A stretch of 64,000 nt of DNA, from positions 62,001 through 126,000 of the forward strand of contig NZ_JAOQJE010000002.1 of assembly GCF_025567315.1 (NCBI RefSeq). Direction: 5' to 3'. The stretch is from Agathobaculum ammoniilyticum (GTDB lineage Bacteria; Bacillota; Clostridia; Oscillospirales; Butyricicoccaceae). A program made the translations under genes and the position numbers. The notes under the pieces are model-generated. The model had not been told where the DNA came from and did no database searches. It was given only the letters and a program-made list of their open reading frames with translations. This document shows, one piece after another, positions 26,937 through 36,100 of the stretch (positions are counted from its first letter, which is position 1; each line of letters starts with the position of its first letter).

Positions 26937-26946
26937 TACTTCCCGC

Positions 26947-27294
26947 CTATTCCTTTAAAAAAGGGACGCTTTCCTTCAGCATGTTCAGAATGACCGCCAG
27001 CTGGTTGTCCGTGCAGGGGCCGAGAAGCTCGTTGATTTCCCGCAGGTAGACGCTTTTTTCCCGGCTCCTGCCGTTCCCCTTGCCTGAAGCCGGTATAATA
27101 TCATTGGCGGTGATGCCGAAATACTCAATCAGGTCAACCAGCTTATCTAGGCTGAACCGACGCTCGCCGCGCTCGCACTGTCCAAGATAATTGGTTTCCG
27201 TCTCCAGTACCTCTGCCAGCTTCTCCAGCGTCAGCCCTTTCAATTTCCGGTATTTTCGTATATTTTTACCGATCTCAAAGGATAAGTCATCCAT
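26947..27294 (-). CDS. XRE-family HTH regulator
   Basis: 115 residues. N-terminal Cro/CI-type helix-turn-helix (IGKNIRKYRKLKGLTLEKLAEVLETETNYLGQCERGERR), about residues 8-50, then a helical C-terminal part. It is divergent from the SHOCT/PH-like membrane gene. The two inverted repeats in the region between them are the natural candidates for its binding sites. Confidence 0.88.
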   Translation of the reverse strand: MDDLSFEIGKNIRKYRKLKGLTLEKLAEVLETETNYLGQCERGERRFSLDKLVDLIEYFGITANDIIPASGKGNGRSREKSVYLREINELLGPCTDNQLAVILNMLKESVPFLKE

Positions 27295-27354
27295 CCTTAC
27301 AGCCCCTTTCCATGCTACATTTTATCGAGGCGGGACGATATTCACGAGTTACGC

Positions 27355-27377
27355 TTTGCAATGAAAAGCATTGCAAA
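27355..27377. promoter_or_regulatory. Operator candidate 1 (9-bp inverted repeat)
   Basis: TTTGCAATG, 5-base spacer, CATTGCAAA: perfect 9-bp arms. It lies between the divergent HTH gene and the membrane gene, 17 bases upstream of the -35 of the latter. Confidence 0.7.
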
Positions 27378-27393
27378 TTGCCAATAAAGCATA

Positions 27394-27422
27394 TTGACTA
27401 TGCAATTTGCATGTAATATAAT
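27394..27422 (+). promoter_or_regulatory. Promoter of the SHOCT gene with operator in its spacer
   Basis: TTGACT (27394-27399), 17 bases, TATAAT (27417-27422). The spacer contains ATGCAA-T-TTGCAT (27400-27412), sharing the TGCAA/TTGCA half-sites of the upstream operator. A protein bound there would block RNA polymerase directly. Confidence 0.8.
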
Positions 27423-27475
27423 AGCAATAAGCATAGATTATTAATCCATGCCGGACAAAATAGGGAGGGGATTAC

Positions 27476-28090
27476 ATGGAAGAAAAAATCATTATCAAAT
27501 CCGTACAGTACAATATCAAGCTGATCAGCCTGATCATCGTTGGTATTGGCGTCGTTCTTTTTATTTGGCTCGGTCTGCCCTTGGCGATCGATATTTCGAA
27601 CAGGAGAGATGGATTAGACCTGTCCTATTTTCTGACCAGCGCATTCCCGTATTATGCGTGCTTTACGCTGCTCCCATTCCTGATTCTCGCAGGGCTGTTC
27701 TATTGGTACTGCTCGCGGATCAGCATAACGGTGAGCGATAAGCGTGTTTTCGGCACGGCTGTGTTCGGCCAACGCGTCGATCTGCCGTTTGATATGATTT
27801 CCGCAGTCAAAACCACCAGGCTTTGGCGGGGGATTGCGGTCGCCACGGCTTCCGGTTTTATCAGATTCGTTTGGATCAAAAACGCCGCTGAGATACATAC
27901 TGAGATCAACCGGCTTCTGCTGGAACGGCAGGACAAGCGGGCAGCATCCGCAGCGCGGCAGGAGGCTGCCCCGCAGTCCAACGCAACAGCCGGTGCGGAA
28001 GAACTGAAACGGTATAAGGAATTGCTTGACAGCGGTGTGATCACACAAGAGGAATTTGACGCAAAGAAAAAACAGATCTTGGGATTATAA
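27476..28090 (+). CDS. Membrane protein with PH-like and SHOCT domains
   Basis: 204 residues: two membrane helices (about 15-38 and 58-80), then a bacterial PH-like region (RISITVSDKRVFGTAVFGQRVDLPFDMISAVKT), an Ala/Gln-rich linker, and a C-terminal SHOCT motif (LKRYKELLDSGVITQEEFDAKKKQIL). SHOCT pieces are oligomerisation tags in many proteins. Function unknown. Probably controlled by the divergent HTH protein. Confidence 0.8.
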   Translation: MEEKIIIKSVQYNIKLISLIIVGIGVVLFIWLGLPLAIDISNRRDGLDLSYFLTSAFPYYACFTLLPFLILAGLFYWYCSRISITVSDKRVFGTAVFGQRVDLPFDMISAVKTTRLWRGIAVATASGFIRFVWIKNAAEIHTEINRLLLERQDKRAASAARQEAAPQSNATAGAEELKRYKELLDSGVITQEEFDAKKKQILGL

Positions 28091-28095
28091 CAGCT

Positions 28096-28129
28096 GGCGG
28101 CCCGCATAGAGATGTGGACCGCCTTTTTC
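28096..28129 (+). terminator. Terminator after the SHOCT gene
   Basis: GGCGG..CC.CAT / ATG.GG..CCGCC imperfect hairpin with three mismatches, then TTTTTC. Confidence 0.65.
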
Positions 28130-28130
28130 A

Positions 28131-28159
28131 TTGACAAACCTCGTTCGCCACGCTACAAT
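28131..28159 (+). promoter_or_regulatory. Promoter of the prephenate dehydrogenase-like gene
   Basis: TTGACA (28131-28136), 17 bases, TACAAT (28154-28159). Strong vegetative promoter, 38 bases before the start. Confidence 0.88.
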
Positions 28160-28197
28160 TTAACTAAGTAAAACATCAAGACCAAGGGGATTGTATC

Positions 28198-29034
28198 ATG
28201 TTTGACACCGTACTTATTGCCGGCCTCGGCCTGATGGGCGGCTCGATGGCGAAAACCATCAAGGCGCGCACGCTCAGCCGTGTGCTGGGCTGGAACCGCA
28301 CCCGCGCCACCGCCGAGCAGGCGCGCGCGGACGGCACGATCGACGCGGTCGCAACCGAGGCACTGTATAAGGAGGCCGACCTGGTCATCATCGGCCTGTA
28401 TCCGCAGGCGACGGTGGACTGGCTGCTGGAAAACATGCCGAAAATGAAAAAGGGCTGCGTGGTGGTCGATATGGTCGGCGTCAAGCAGTTCATGGTCGAG
28501 CGGCTGGAGCAGGCTGCGCTCGACGCGGGCGTGCATTTTGTCGGCGGGCATCCGATGGCGGGGCGGGAGTTCTCCGGCCTGGATTTTGCGCTTCCGACCC
28601 TGTTCGACGGGGCGAGCATGATTTTCGTCCCCACCAGGAGCAGCACCGAGCGGGTGCTGGAGCAGCTCGAAGCGTATTTTACGGCGCTCGGCTTTGGGCA
28701 GACCGTGCGCTGCACGGCCGAACAGCATGACCGGATGATCGCCTTCACCTCGCAGCTGGCGCATGTCGTGTCCTCGGCCTACATCAAAAGTCCGGAGGCG
28801 GATAAGCATAATGGCTATTCCGCGGGCAGCTATAAGGATCTGACGCGCGTGGCCAAGCTGAACGAAACCATGTGGAGCGAGCTGTTTCTGTGCAACGCCG
28901 AGCCGCTTGCGCGCGAGATCGACGAGATCATCGGCCATCTGGACGAATACCGCCGCGCCATCCGCGCGCAAGACAGGGAAACCCTGACTTTGCTCCTGCG
29001 CGACGGCCGAGAACGAAAGGAACGCCTCGGTTGA
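28198..29034 (+). CDS. tyrA: Prephenate dehydrogenase family protein
   Basis: 278 residues. NAD(P)-binding loop GLGLMGGSMAKTIKAR at the N-terminus, VDMVGVKQ, the substrate-binding region GGHPMAGREFSGLDFA, and the helical dimer domain (AFTSQLAHVVSSAY). In this family the enzyme oxidises prephenate to 4-hydroxyphenylpyruvate for tyrosine. It has no ACT domain. It is alone here and not with aro genes, so the symbol is given with moderate confidence. Confidence 0.85.
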   Translation: MFDTVLIAGLGLMGGSMAKTIKARTLSRVLGWNRTRATAEQARADGTIDAVATEALYKEADLVIIGLYPQATVDWLLENMPKMKKGCVVVDMVGVKQFMVERLEQAALDAGVHFVGGHPMAGREFSGLDFALPTLFDGASMIFVPTRSSTERVLEQLEAYFTALGFGQTVRCTAEQHDRMIAFTSQLAHVVSSAYIKSPEADKHNGYSAGSYKDLTRVAKLNETMWSELFLCNAEPLAREIDEIIGHLDEYRRAIRAQDRETLTLLLRDGRERKERLG

Positions 29035-29042
29035 CGGAGAGC

Positions 29043-29074
29043 GAAAAGGCGCCGCTGAAAAAGCGGCGCCTTTG
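29043..29074 (+). terminator. Terminator after the tyrA-like gene
   Basis: AAAGGCGCCGCT, loop GAAAA, AGCGGCGCCTTT. Confidence 0.85.
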
Positions 29075-29086
29075 GCTTGTTCGCTC

Positions 29087-29115
29087 TTGCGCGGGAGCGG
29101 TTTCGGGTGTAAACT
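29087..29115 (+). promoter_or_regulatory. Putative promoter of the MFS gene
   Basis: TTGCGC (29087-29092), 17 bases, TAAACT (29110-29115). Moderate match. Confidence 0.45.
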
Positions 29116-29149
29116 GAAAGGGCGACAATGGGAAATGGGGGAGAACAGG

Positions 29150-30322
29150 ATGCAAGCATTGATGCGGCGCCGCTTGATGCGATGCGCTTACCGGACAATG
29201 CTGCTCGGCGGCCTGCTTGGGTCGAGTAGCGGCGTGGTGATGAGCCTGCTGCAGGACCGCTATGCGCTGGGGTACGAATGGGGCGGCGTGCTGCTCGCGG
29301 CGTTGAGCGTGGGAAATCTGCTGTCCGGCTTTACAACGGGTATGCTGACCGTGCGGCGCGGCATGCGCAACACGACGCTGCTGCTGTCGACCGGCGGTGC
29401 GGCCGGTTATTTCGCCATGGCGCTGACAGGGAACCCCTGGCTGCTGGTGCTGGCGTTCGGGCTGGTCGGCGCGGCAAAGGGCTGCGTGCTGAATACGGAC
29501 AGCGTGTTGGTTGCGATATCAGCGGAGGACCGCACCCAGGGAATGAACCTGGCGCATTCGCGCTTTGCGCTCGGCTCGCTGGTATGCCCGCTGCTGATCG
29601 CGGCGCTCGGCTTGCTGCACTGGCGCGCGCCGATGATCGGGCTAGGCCTGTGCGGCTGCCTGCTGTGGCTGAGCTATTACGCGGGCCGACTGCCGCGTCG
29701 GGCGAGCCGGACGGCGGACGGCGGGGGACAGTGGGACTTTTTCCATTCCCGCCGCTTCTGGCTGCTGACCGCGGTGCTGTTTTTCCAAAACTGCACCGAG
29801 ATCGCGGTCACCGGCTGGATGGTTACTTATTTCAAGGATACAGGCATCCTGTCCGGCACGGCCGGGCAGCTCACGGTCACAGTCATCTGGGGCGCAATGC
29901 TGGCCGCGCGGCTGGTGATCGCGTTGGTGCTGCATATCCGCAACGGCTTCCGTGCGCTGACCCTGATGACCGCCTGCTGCATCGGCGCGTACCTGCTTCT
30001 GCTACAGGCGGAAACGGCGGTCTCCGCGCTGGTGCTGCTGTTTGTGTTCGGCATCTCGATCGCGGGCGTCAACCCGACCGCGGTTGCGAGCGCGGGTAAA
30101 TCGCTGTCGAGCGCGGGCGTGGGCGTGATGTTGCCTGCGGCAGGTGTCGGGGCGATCCTGATGCCGTATATCACGGGCCTGGTCGCATCCGCCTGGGGTA
30201 TCCATGCGGGGATGATGAGCATTACGTTTGCGGTCGCGGGCATGTTTGTCAGCTCGGCGCTGCTGCTGGTCGTGCGCGAGCGGGGCGAAGCGCACACAGG
30301 CTCCCGTGACGAGCGGCCCTGA
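29150..30322 (+). CDS. Major facilitator superfamily transporter
   Basis: 390 residues with about 12 hydrophobic helices. MFS features: GGLLGSSSGVVMSLLQDRYALGYEWGGVLLAALSVGNLLSGFTTGML and LVGAAKGCVLNTDSV. The second half begins near FFQNCTEIAVTGWMVTYFKD. Sugar-porter-like or drug-efflux-like identity cannot be told. The ATG at 29150 is chosen for the GGGGGAGA 8 bases upstream. Confidence 0.85.
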   Translation: MQALMRRRLMRCAYRTMLLGGLLGSSSGVVMSLLQDRYALGYEWGGVLLAALSVGNLLSGFTTGMLTVRRGMRNTTLLLSTGGAAGYFAMALTGNPWLLVLAFGLVGAAKGCVLNTDSVLVAISAEDRTQGMNLAHSRFALGSLVCPLLIAALGLLHWRAPMIGLGLCGCLLWLSYYAGRLPRRASRTADGGGQWDFFHSRRFWLLTAVLFFQNCTEIAVTGWMVTYFKDTGILSGTAGQLTVTVIWGAMLAARLVIALVLHIRNGFRALTLMTACCIGAYLLLLQAETAVSALVLLFVFGISIAGVNPTAVASAGKSLSSAGVGVMLPAAGVGAILMPYITGLVASAWGIHAGMMSITFAVAGMFVSSALLLVVRERGEAHTGSRDERP

Positions 30323-30339
30323 TGGAAAAGCGCGGCCAT

Positions 30340-30372
30340 CCGCCGGAAAGAATTCCGGCGGGCGGCTTTTTT
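30340..30372. terminator. Terminator between the MFS and ECF genes
   Basis: CCGCCGGAA, loop AGAA, TTCCGGCGG, then GCGGCTTTTTT. Convergent genes. Confidence 0.85.
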
Positions 30373-30964
30373 AATTCTTTTGCGAGCTGTGCGCCAGATG
30401 GCGCGCGAACGAGGTGGACTGGAGCGCTTTTTGCAGCGCGGGCGTGAGCAGCATCGCGACGATCACACCGACCACGGCGTTGATCAGGCTGGAGGCGATG
30501 CTGGCCGCGCAGCCGGCCACCGCAGGGACAAAAGCCGAGCCAGCGAGCATCATGCCCATGATCTTGCCCCCGATATACAGGGTCGAATAGGTCAGCGCAC
30601 CCGCGATGGCCGCGACAAGGTTGCGGATCGTCCGGCGTCCGTTTGCCCCGCCCCAGTGCGAGATCAGCCCGCACAGGCCGGCCATGATAAAGTACCGGAG
30701 GAATGTGACATAGGCGGTGGGCGCGTATTCCGGATCGGTCAGGTCGAACAGCGCGCAGCCGATGCCGGCGGCCAGGCCGCCGCGCCAGCCGCCCAGCAGC
30801 GTGCCTGCCAGCAGACAGATGCCGTTGCCCAGCTTGACCATGGTTGAGCCGCCGGGTGTCGGGATCTTGATTTTGAAAAAGAATGTGGCAATGAATACAA
30901 AGGCCGCGAGCAGCCCCACGGCCACGATATCGTACAGCGTGATCTTTCGTTTGTTGTTTTCCAT
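30371..30964 (-). CDS. ECF transporter S component, substrate unknown
   Basis: 197 residues with six hydrophobic segments. The N-terminus ITLYDIVAVGLLAAFVFIATFFFKIKIPTPGGSTMVKLGNGICLLAGTLLGG-type pattern (read in part) is that of substrate-binding S subunits of energy-coupling-factor vitamin importers. No adjacent A, A' or T genes, so it would share a common ECF module. I see no riboswitch in the 5' region (30965-31050), so the vitamin cannot be named. Confidence 0.85.
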   Translation of the reverse strand: MENNKRKITLYDIVAVGLLAAFVFIATFFFKIKIPTPGGSTMVKLGNGICLLAGTLLGGWRGGLAAGIGCALFDLTDPEYAPTAYVTFLRYFIMAGLCGLISHWGGANGRRTIRNLVAAIAGALTYSTLYIGGKIMGMMLAGSAFVPAVAGCAASIASSLINAVVGVIVAMLLTPALQKALQSTSFARHLAHSSQKN

Positions 30965-31055
30965 AACGGTTTCCCCCTTTTCTTTCCTCAGATAGGATAC
31001 GGCATATTTGACCTGTTTTAAATAGCCAAACTTTGATTATTTTATAAGGTCAGAT

Positions 31056-31085
31056 GGATAAACGGCAAAAAAACCGCGCAAAATA
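31056..31085 (+). promoter_or_regulatory. Candidate SigG-type promoter of the spoVA operon
   Basis: GGATA (31056-31060), 18 bases, CAAAATA (31079-31085). This resembles the forespore SigG consensus (GHATR, 17-18, CATnHTA), with one deviation in each box. It is correctly placed before spoVAC (start at 31127). No good TTGACA/TATAAT pair competes nearby. Confidence 0.45.
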
Positions 31086-31126
31086 GCAGAAACATGGGAG
31101 TAGCCTCCCGAAGAGGAGAGATGCGC

Positions 31127-31579
31127 ATGAAACTGGATAAGCAGAAATACCAGCAGATGTTGGAACAGAAAAGCCCGAATTCGCCGCTTTGGAAGGACTG
31201 TCTGAAGGCGTTCCTGTTCGGCGGGGCGATCTGCACGGTCGGCGAGGGCGTGAGCAATTTCTGGCAGTCGCGCGGCCTGGAGACAGCGGACGCGGCGGCG
31301 GCGACAGCCATCACCATGGTGTTCCTCGGCGCGCTGCTGACCTGCCTGCACCTGTATGAAAAGCTGGCCAAACACGCGGGCGCGGGAACGATCGTACCGA
31401 TCACAGGCTTTGCCAACGCGATCGTGTCGCCGGCGATGGAATTCAAAAGCGAGGGGCTGGTGCTGGGCGTGGGGGCGAAGCTGTTTGTGATCGCCGGCCC
31501 TGTGCTGGTATACGGTATTTCGGCCAGCGTGCTCTATGGGCTGGCGCTGCTGCTGATGGGGGGAGGCGGCGCGGGATGA
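31127..31579 (+). CDS. spoVAC: Stage V sporulation protein AC
   Basis: Inner-membrane protein of the SpoVA channel that moves dipicolinic acid into the forespore and out on germination. 150 residues, with helices containing CLKAFLFGGAICTVGEGVSNF, the GAGTIVPITGFANAIVSPAMEFKSEG motif and a C-terminal hydrophobic pair. The ATG at 31127 is 8 bases after AGAGGAGA (the ATG at 31121 is too close). The stop overlaps the spoVAD start (ATGA). Confidence 0.95.
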   Translation: MKLDKQKYQQMLEQKSPNSPLWKDCLKAFLFGGAICTVGEGVSNFWQSRGLETADAAAATAITMVFLGALLTCLHLYEKLAKHAGAGTIVPITGFANAIVSPAMEFKSEGLVLGVGAKLFVIAGPVLVYGISASVLYGLALLLMGGGGAG

Positions 31580-32352
31580 TCCGGAGGATAGGGAAGCGCA
31601 CGCTACAGTTTGCGGAGCGGCCGTTTCTGCTGTCGCATGCGGCGGCGGTCGGGAAAAAGGAGGGCGACGGCCCGTTGGGCGCGCAGTTCGACTTCGTGAC
31701 CGAGGACGACCGCATGGGTCAGAAATCGTGGGAGCTGGCGGAAAGCGAACTGCAAAAGACCGCGATCGACCTCGCGGTAAAAAAGGCGGGTCTGCAGAAG
31801 AGCGATTTGGATGTGATCCTCGCGGGCGACCTGCTCAACCAGTGCATCGGCTCGTTTTTGGCCTCGGTGGGGTCGGACGTGCCGTATCTCGGGCAATACG
31901 GTGCCTGTTCGACTATGGCGCAGGGGCTGGCGCTCGGCGGGTGTCTGGTGGAGGGGGGCGCGGCGCGGCGCCTGCTCGCTGCCGCGTCCTCGCATTTCTG
32001 CTCGGCCGAGCGGCAGTACCGGTTCCCGCTTGCCTACGGCGGCCAGCGCACGCCGACCGCCCAATGGACGGCCACAGCGGCCGGCGCGGCCGTGCTGTCC
32101 GCCGCGGACCCGCGGGGCGGCTCCTCCGGCATCCGTGTCACGCATGCGCTGTTCGGCAGGATGGTGGAGATGGGCGTTAAGGACGCGAATAACATGGGGG
32201 CGGCGATGGCACCCGAAGATGTTATTTTAGACCCATACATAAAAGGCGCGCCGGAAGCTGTGTTTGGCACGTCGGGCGGCTCTCGGACGGATTTCCGGCG
32301 GAGCCGCCTTTACTTTTGTCTGGTTGTGCGGTACGATAGAGGAAACCGATAA
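31576..32352 (+). CDS. spoVAD: SpoVAD, 5' part (codons 1-212), interrupted by element; chimeric tail
   Basis: SpoVAD is a thiolase-fold cytosolic-face protein of the SpoVA complex that binds dipicolinic acid, normally about 340 residues. Here residues 1-212 are normal (LPFGS-like start RRIGKRTLQFAERPFLLSHA, VILAGDLLNQCIGS, QYGACSTMAQGL, YRFPLAYGGQRTPTAQWT, VTHALFGRMVEMGVKDANNM). After MAP (32212-32214) the frame runs 44-45 residues into element DNA and stops at 32352. The missing 130 residues are encoded at 48022-48414. Joining at CCCG restores MAPAAYDTL in frame, giving 342 residues. As it stands the product is truncated. Confidence 0.95.
   Translation: MIRRIGKRTLQFAERPFLLSHAAAVGKKEGDGPLGAQFDFVTEDDRMGQKSWELAESELQKTAIDLAVKKAGLQKSDLDVILAGDLLNQCIGSFLASVGSDVPYLGQYGACSTMAQGLALGGCLVEGGAARRLLAAASSHFCSAERQYRFPLAYGGQRTPTAQWTATAAGAAVLSAADPRGGSSGIRVTHALFGRMVEMGVKDANNMGAAMAPEDVILDPYIKGAPEAVFGTSGGSRTDFRRSRLYFCLVVRYDRGNR
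32194..32237 (+). other. attL: left junction of the spoVAD intervening element
   Basis: Chromosomal half ends ...GATGGC-ACCC (core 32211-32214), element half begins GAAGATGTTATTTTAG (32215 onward). The core shares CCCG with the right junction (32212-32215 and 48022-48025). The element half is an imperfect mirror of the right element end (17 of 22 positions), as expected for the two arms of a serine-integrase attP. Confidence 0.85.
32275..32315 (+). terminator. Hairpin just inside the left end of the element
   Basis: GGCGGCTC (32275-32282) pairs with GAGCCGCC (32301-32308), then TTTACTTTTG. It would stop spoVAC-spoVAD' transcription entering the element. The TTTACT overlapping its tail (32309-32314), 17 bases, TACGAT (32332-32337) may be the sortase promoter. 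Confidence 0.6.
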
Positions 32353-32371
32353 GAAAGGACCGCACGATGAT

Positions 32372-33109
32372 ATGCGTAAACACAAACCGCTGTACTGGAT
32401 ATTGCTATGTATCTGTCTGGCCGGCATCGCGGCCAGCGCTTACCCGATCGCGCGGCAGATGCGGGAATACCGTGCCGGCCGGGCGGCCTACATAGCTCTG
32501 GCCGAGGCCGCCGCGCCCACCGAGGCTGGCGCGGCCAGCGTGCAGCCCAAGTCGCCGGCGGTGGACTTCGATACCCTGCGCGCAGTCAACCGCAATGCGG
32601 CGGGTTGGCTCTATGGCGGGGATACGGGCATCTCTTATCCGGTCGTGCGGGCTGAGGATAACGTGTATTACCTCAACCACCTGTTCGACGGCACGGAAAA
32701 CAGCGCGGGCTGCCTGTTCATCGACAGCCGGTGCGTGATGGGCTGGGAGGGCCGCCATACCATCATTTACGGGCATCACATGAAGGATGGCTCCATGTTC
32801 GCCGCGCTGACCGAATACGCGGCGCAGGCGTATTATGACGCGCATCCGCGCTTTCTCCTGCTTACGCCGGAGGGACGGTATGAGCTCGCGTTTTTTTCGG
32901 GCTACACCGTGCAGGCGGACAGCGACGCCTGGCGGGTGGATTTTGCCTCGGACGCTGATTACGCCGCCTGGCTGGAGGAGGTCAAGGCGCGCTCGCTGTT
33001 TATCAGCGCCGTTGTGCCGGACGCGCACGACTGCGTCGTCACCCTGTCCACCTGCAGCTATGACCAGAAGGACGCGCGGTTTGTCCTGCACGGCATCCTG
33101 TGTGGATAG
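32372..33109 (+). CDS. srtB: Class B sortase
   Basis: Membrane-anchored transpeptidase attaching surface proteins to the wall or building pili. 245 residues: N-terminal membrane helix (about 8-28, WILLCICLAGIAASAYPIA), then the sortase barrel with catalytic His in IYGHHM, Cys in VTLSTCS and Arg in DARFVLHG. TLSTC and the extra N-terminal helices (AVNRNAAGWLYGGDTGISYP) are of the B type. Convergent with the giant surface protein, its probable substrate. Confidence 0.92.
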   Translation: MRKHKPLYWILLCICLAGIAASAYPIARQMREYRAGRAAYIALAEAAAPTEAGAASVQPKSPAVDFDTLRAVNRNAAGWLYGGDTGISYPVVRAEDNVYYLNHLFDGTENSAGCLFIDSRCVMGWEGRHTIIYGHHMKDGSMFAALTEYAAQAYYDAHPRFLLLTPEGRYELAFFSGYTVQADSDAWRVDFASDADYAAWLEEVKARSLFISAVVPDAHDCVVTLSTCSYDQKDARFVLHGILCG

Positions 33110-33123
33110 GGCTACGCAAAACA

Positions 33124-33162
33124 GAACGGGGAGGGACGCATCAGCGTCCCTCCCCGTTTTCC
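33124..33162. terminator. Bidirectional terminator between sortase and adhesin
   Basis: Perfect 15-bp stem AACGGGGAGGGACGC / GCGTCCCTCCCCGTT, loop ATCA, T-rich on both sides. Confidence 0.92.
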
Positions 33163-33188
33163 TGTATCTGGTTTTGCCACGCTGCGGC

Positions 33189-36100
33189 TTACCGGCGCTT
33201 GACATGTTTGCCGCCGCGCCGCGGCCGGCCAAGATACAGAGTTGCGGCCAAGCCGAGTGTAAACAGGAGCAGCATCGAAGCGTAAAGCGGCAGATTGAAA
33301 TTATCTGCCGTGCGCACTGCGCCGCCCTCGCTGGGGGCGACGGGCAGATCGGACCCGCCATCGGTGTCCGTCTGGCCGGGTTCGCCGGAACCGCCCGGGC
33401 GGTCCGGACCGTGCGGATCTTCGGAGCTGTCCGGATCATTCGGGTCGGTGGGCTCATCTGGCTCGACCGGCTCTTCCGGAAGCGTTTCGCCCTTTTGGTT
33501 AACAAAGGATGCAGTAGCTGTGGCGCCGCTCGCCAACGTGCCGGTTTCACCCGTGCAGGTGGTCGTGTAGCCGTCGCTGCCGGCTTCGGTCTCGGACACC
33601 TGATAGGATACGCCCACCGGCAGGCCGGAAGCGGTGATCGATTGCCCGTCCCGCAGCGTAAACCGGGCTATACCGCCCACAAACGTCATGCCGCCGTAAT
33701 CGCCGTTGACCGACGCGCTGCCCAGCGTGACGACAAAATGGAAGTCGCGGCTGGTTTCGCCCTCCGTGCCGGTCACGGCCTTGGTGACGCGCAGCGCGGC
33801 GAGCGAAGCATCCGTGCGGGTATTGGTGATATCATAGCCGCTGTATGTTGGCGTATAACCCTCCGGCACCTGCTCGCGCACGGTATACTGGATCTCGCGG
33901 CCGTTGTCGTACTTGGGCAGGTCGGGGAAGCGGTACCGCCAGCTATCTGCCGCGGTGACTGTCTGTCGGCCGATCTCTTCGCCATCGGCATAGAGGATGA
34001 CAATGACGCTGCCCGGCCGCTCGTCCTCGGTATCGCCCGACCAGCGCTTCTGGCCGGACACCGTGACCGTGGTGGTGGTCGTGCCGCCGCCGCTGCGGTG
34101 GTTGGTAAAGCGCGCCTGTTCGGTTTCGCCGGGGGCGATGGCGTTGATCGCGTTCTGGCTGCTCTGGCTGTGGCCGTATGCGTTGGTTTCCGTGACCGCA
34201 TAGCCGGTGTTGCCGGGCAGGTTGGTAAAGGTGATGGATTCGTCCGCTTTCAGGGTGAAGGAAACCGCAGCCTTGCCGCTGCTATCAAAGGAAGCCGTAC
34301 CTGTGGTACCGTCCGTTTTGGACCAGCTGACCGTGGGCGCTGTGTTGTGTTCCGAGAACCCGTCCGGCAGGGTGAACGTGGCAGAGAAGTCAAACGCCTG
34401 CATGTGGTCGCCGCGGCTGCCCGTTACCTCCTTGGCGACGGTCAGCCCGCCGCGCCGGATGTTGGTGATCTGCAGCCCGTCCACACTGGCCGGCTTGCCG
34501 GTATGCTGTGTCTCGTCGGCTGCGCTGCCAGCGGCGTAGTACACATCGTAGCCCTCCGGCACGGCCTCACGGACGCGGTATTCGTACAGACGGATGCGGC
34601 TGTCGAACTTGGGCAGGCCGGTGTAGGTAAAGGCTGTCCGGTCGGGATTCCAGACTGGATTCGCGTCCGGTACAGCCTCCCACTCTTCCTGCGTGCTGGC
34701 CGCCCGCCGTTCGAGTGTAAGCGCGGGCGCTTCGCTTGCCGCGCCGCCCTCCCAGACCTTCCGGCCCTGGATGCTTACCGTTCCGGACAGGGTGTTGGTA
34801 AAGCTGCGGTTGTTATCGCCGTTGCCGTTATTTGCTTCCTTGTAGCCCTCCGGCACAGTCTCGGTCACCCGGTAGGTATACAGATTCCCATCCGCATCGT
34901 ACTTGGGCAGGTCGGCATAGGCGTATGTCCACTGGTCGGTATCCGTGCCGCTCCACACCGGTGCGAGGGGCTGTCCGCCCACGAGGACCGTTTCCCAATC
35001 CCCATCGGCCGGGGCGGAGGCAGTCGTGCGCTGTAGCGTCAGCGTCAGGCTGTCCGGACGGGTGCCATATGCGTTGCCGTTGTCCTTCCATGTCTTTGTG
35101 CCGGAAATGCGGATAGACGGCGTATTGGTAATAACGGTTTTCGCGGGGTCAAGATTATCGTAGTCCACGTGGAAGCGGCCGCCGCCGTACACGCCGCCGC
35201 CGTGGGGTGCGATGGGCTTACCATCCCCGTCCAGCTCAAGGGCATAGTAGTGATACGTCGTTCCGCCCTTGTCGCACTTGGGCAGGCCGGTAAACGTTTG
35301 CGCCCACTGATTATCTGCGTTTAACGTTACAGTGCGATAGGCGCCGTCGGGCGTATTCTCCTGAACCGGCACGCGGTTGGCAGGGTCGGTCGAATTGATC
35401 TGCGCCGCATCCGTGGTGCGGTACAGGCCAGCCGAAACTTCCGCAGCCTCGGGTGCGGAATCTGTCGGATTCCACTTTTTCGTCACTGTAAAGGACATCG
35501 GCTCCACGTTGGTAAAGGTGTAGGAAATGGTTTGCGTATCTCCCACGGTCTGCTCGTCCTTCTGGATTTCCAGGGCGACGTAATCCGGCGTGGCGTTCCG
35601 CTCAGTCACCTGATAGGAAACGAGGCTGCCGCCGTCATAAGCAGGCAGGTTATCCCAGACCACTAACCAGCTGCTTTCCGCATTCAGGACAGCGGTTTGC
35701 AGGTCTGTCCAGCCGCCCCCGTCTACGCTGCGCTGAAGAACCAGCGTCACGCTGGCATCGTCTGGCGTCTCGGGCCGCCAGACCTTTTCCGCCCGCACGG
35801 TAAGCTTACCGCGTTCCGGCACCTTCGTCTTGAGCGTATTGGTCACTGTCCAGACCTTCTGCTCCTGCCGGTAGGATGTGGTATAGTCGTTGTTGCCGGA
35901 CTGGAACGTACCGCCATCCTTGACCATGATGCCGGACAGCGCGGTTTCGTCCATACCTTTCAGCATATCCAGCGTATATCCGTCCGTATTGGGCTGCAGC
36001 TCGCACACCCGATAGGTATAGGGGGAGCCGCCACCTGTAAAATCTGCGGTAGGCAGACCGGAAAGCGTTTCGCTCCAATGGTCGCCGTCCTGCTCCGTGT

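Noticed and set aside
30965..31050. Riboswitch in front of the ECF S-component gene
   Set aside because: The leader is short and A/T-rich. I could not recognise thiamine, FMN, cobalamin, folate or preQ1 motifs.
31576..32352. spoVAD as a simple pseudogene by random truncation
   Set aside because: The missing 3' half is present 15.8 kb away in exact register, undecayed and followed by spoVAE, next to a recombinase. Random decay would not give this.
32835..35036. A 733-codon plus-strand frame and many shorter ones opposite the adhesin
   Set aside because: Antisense to the sortase end and the adhesin repeats. Its composition mirrors the repeats and there is no ribosome site or domain.
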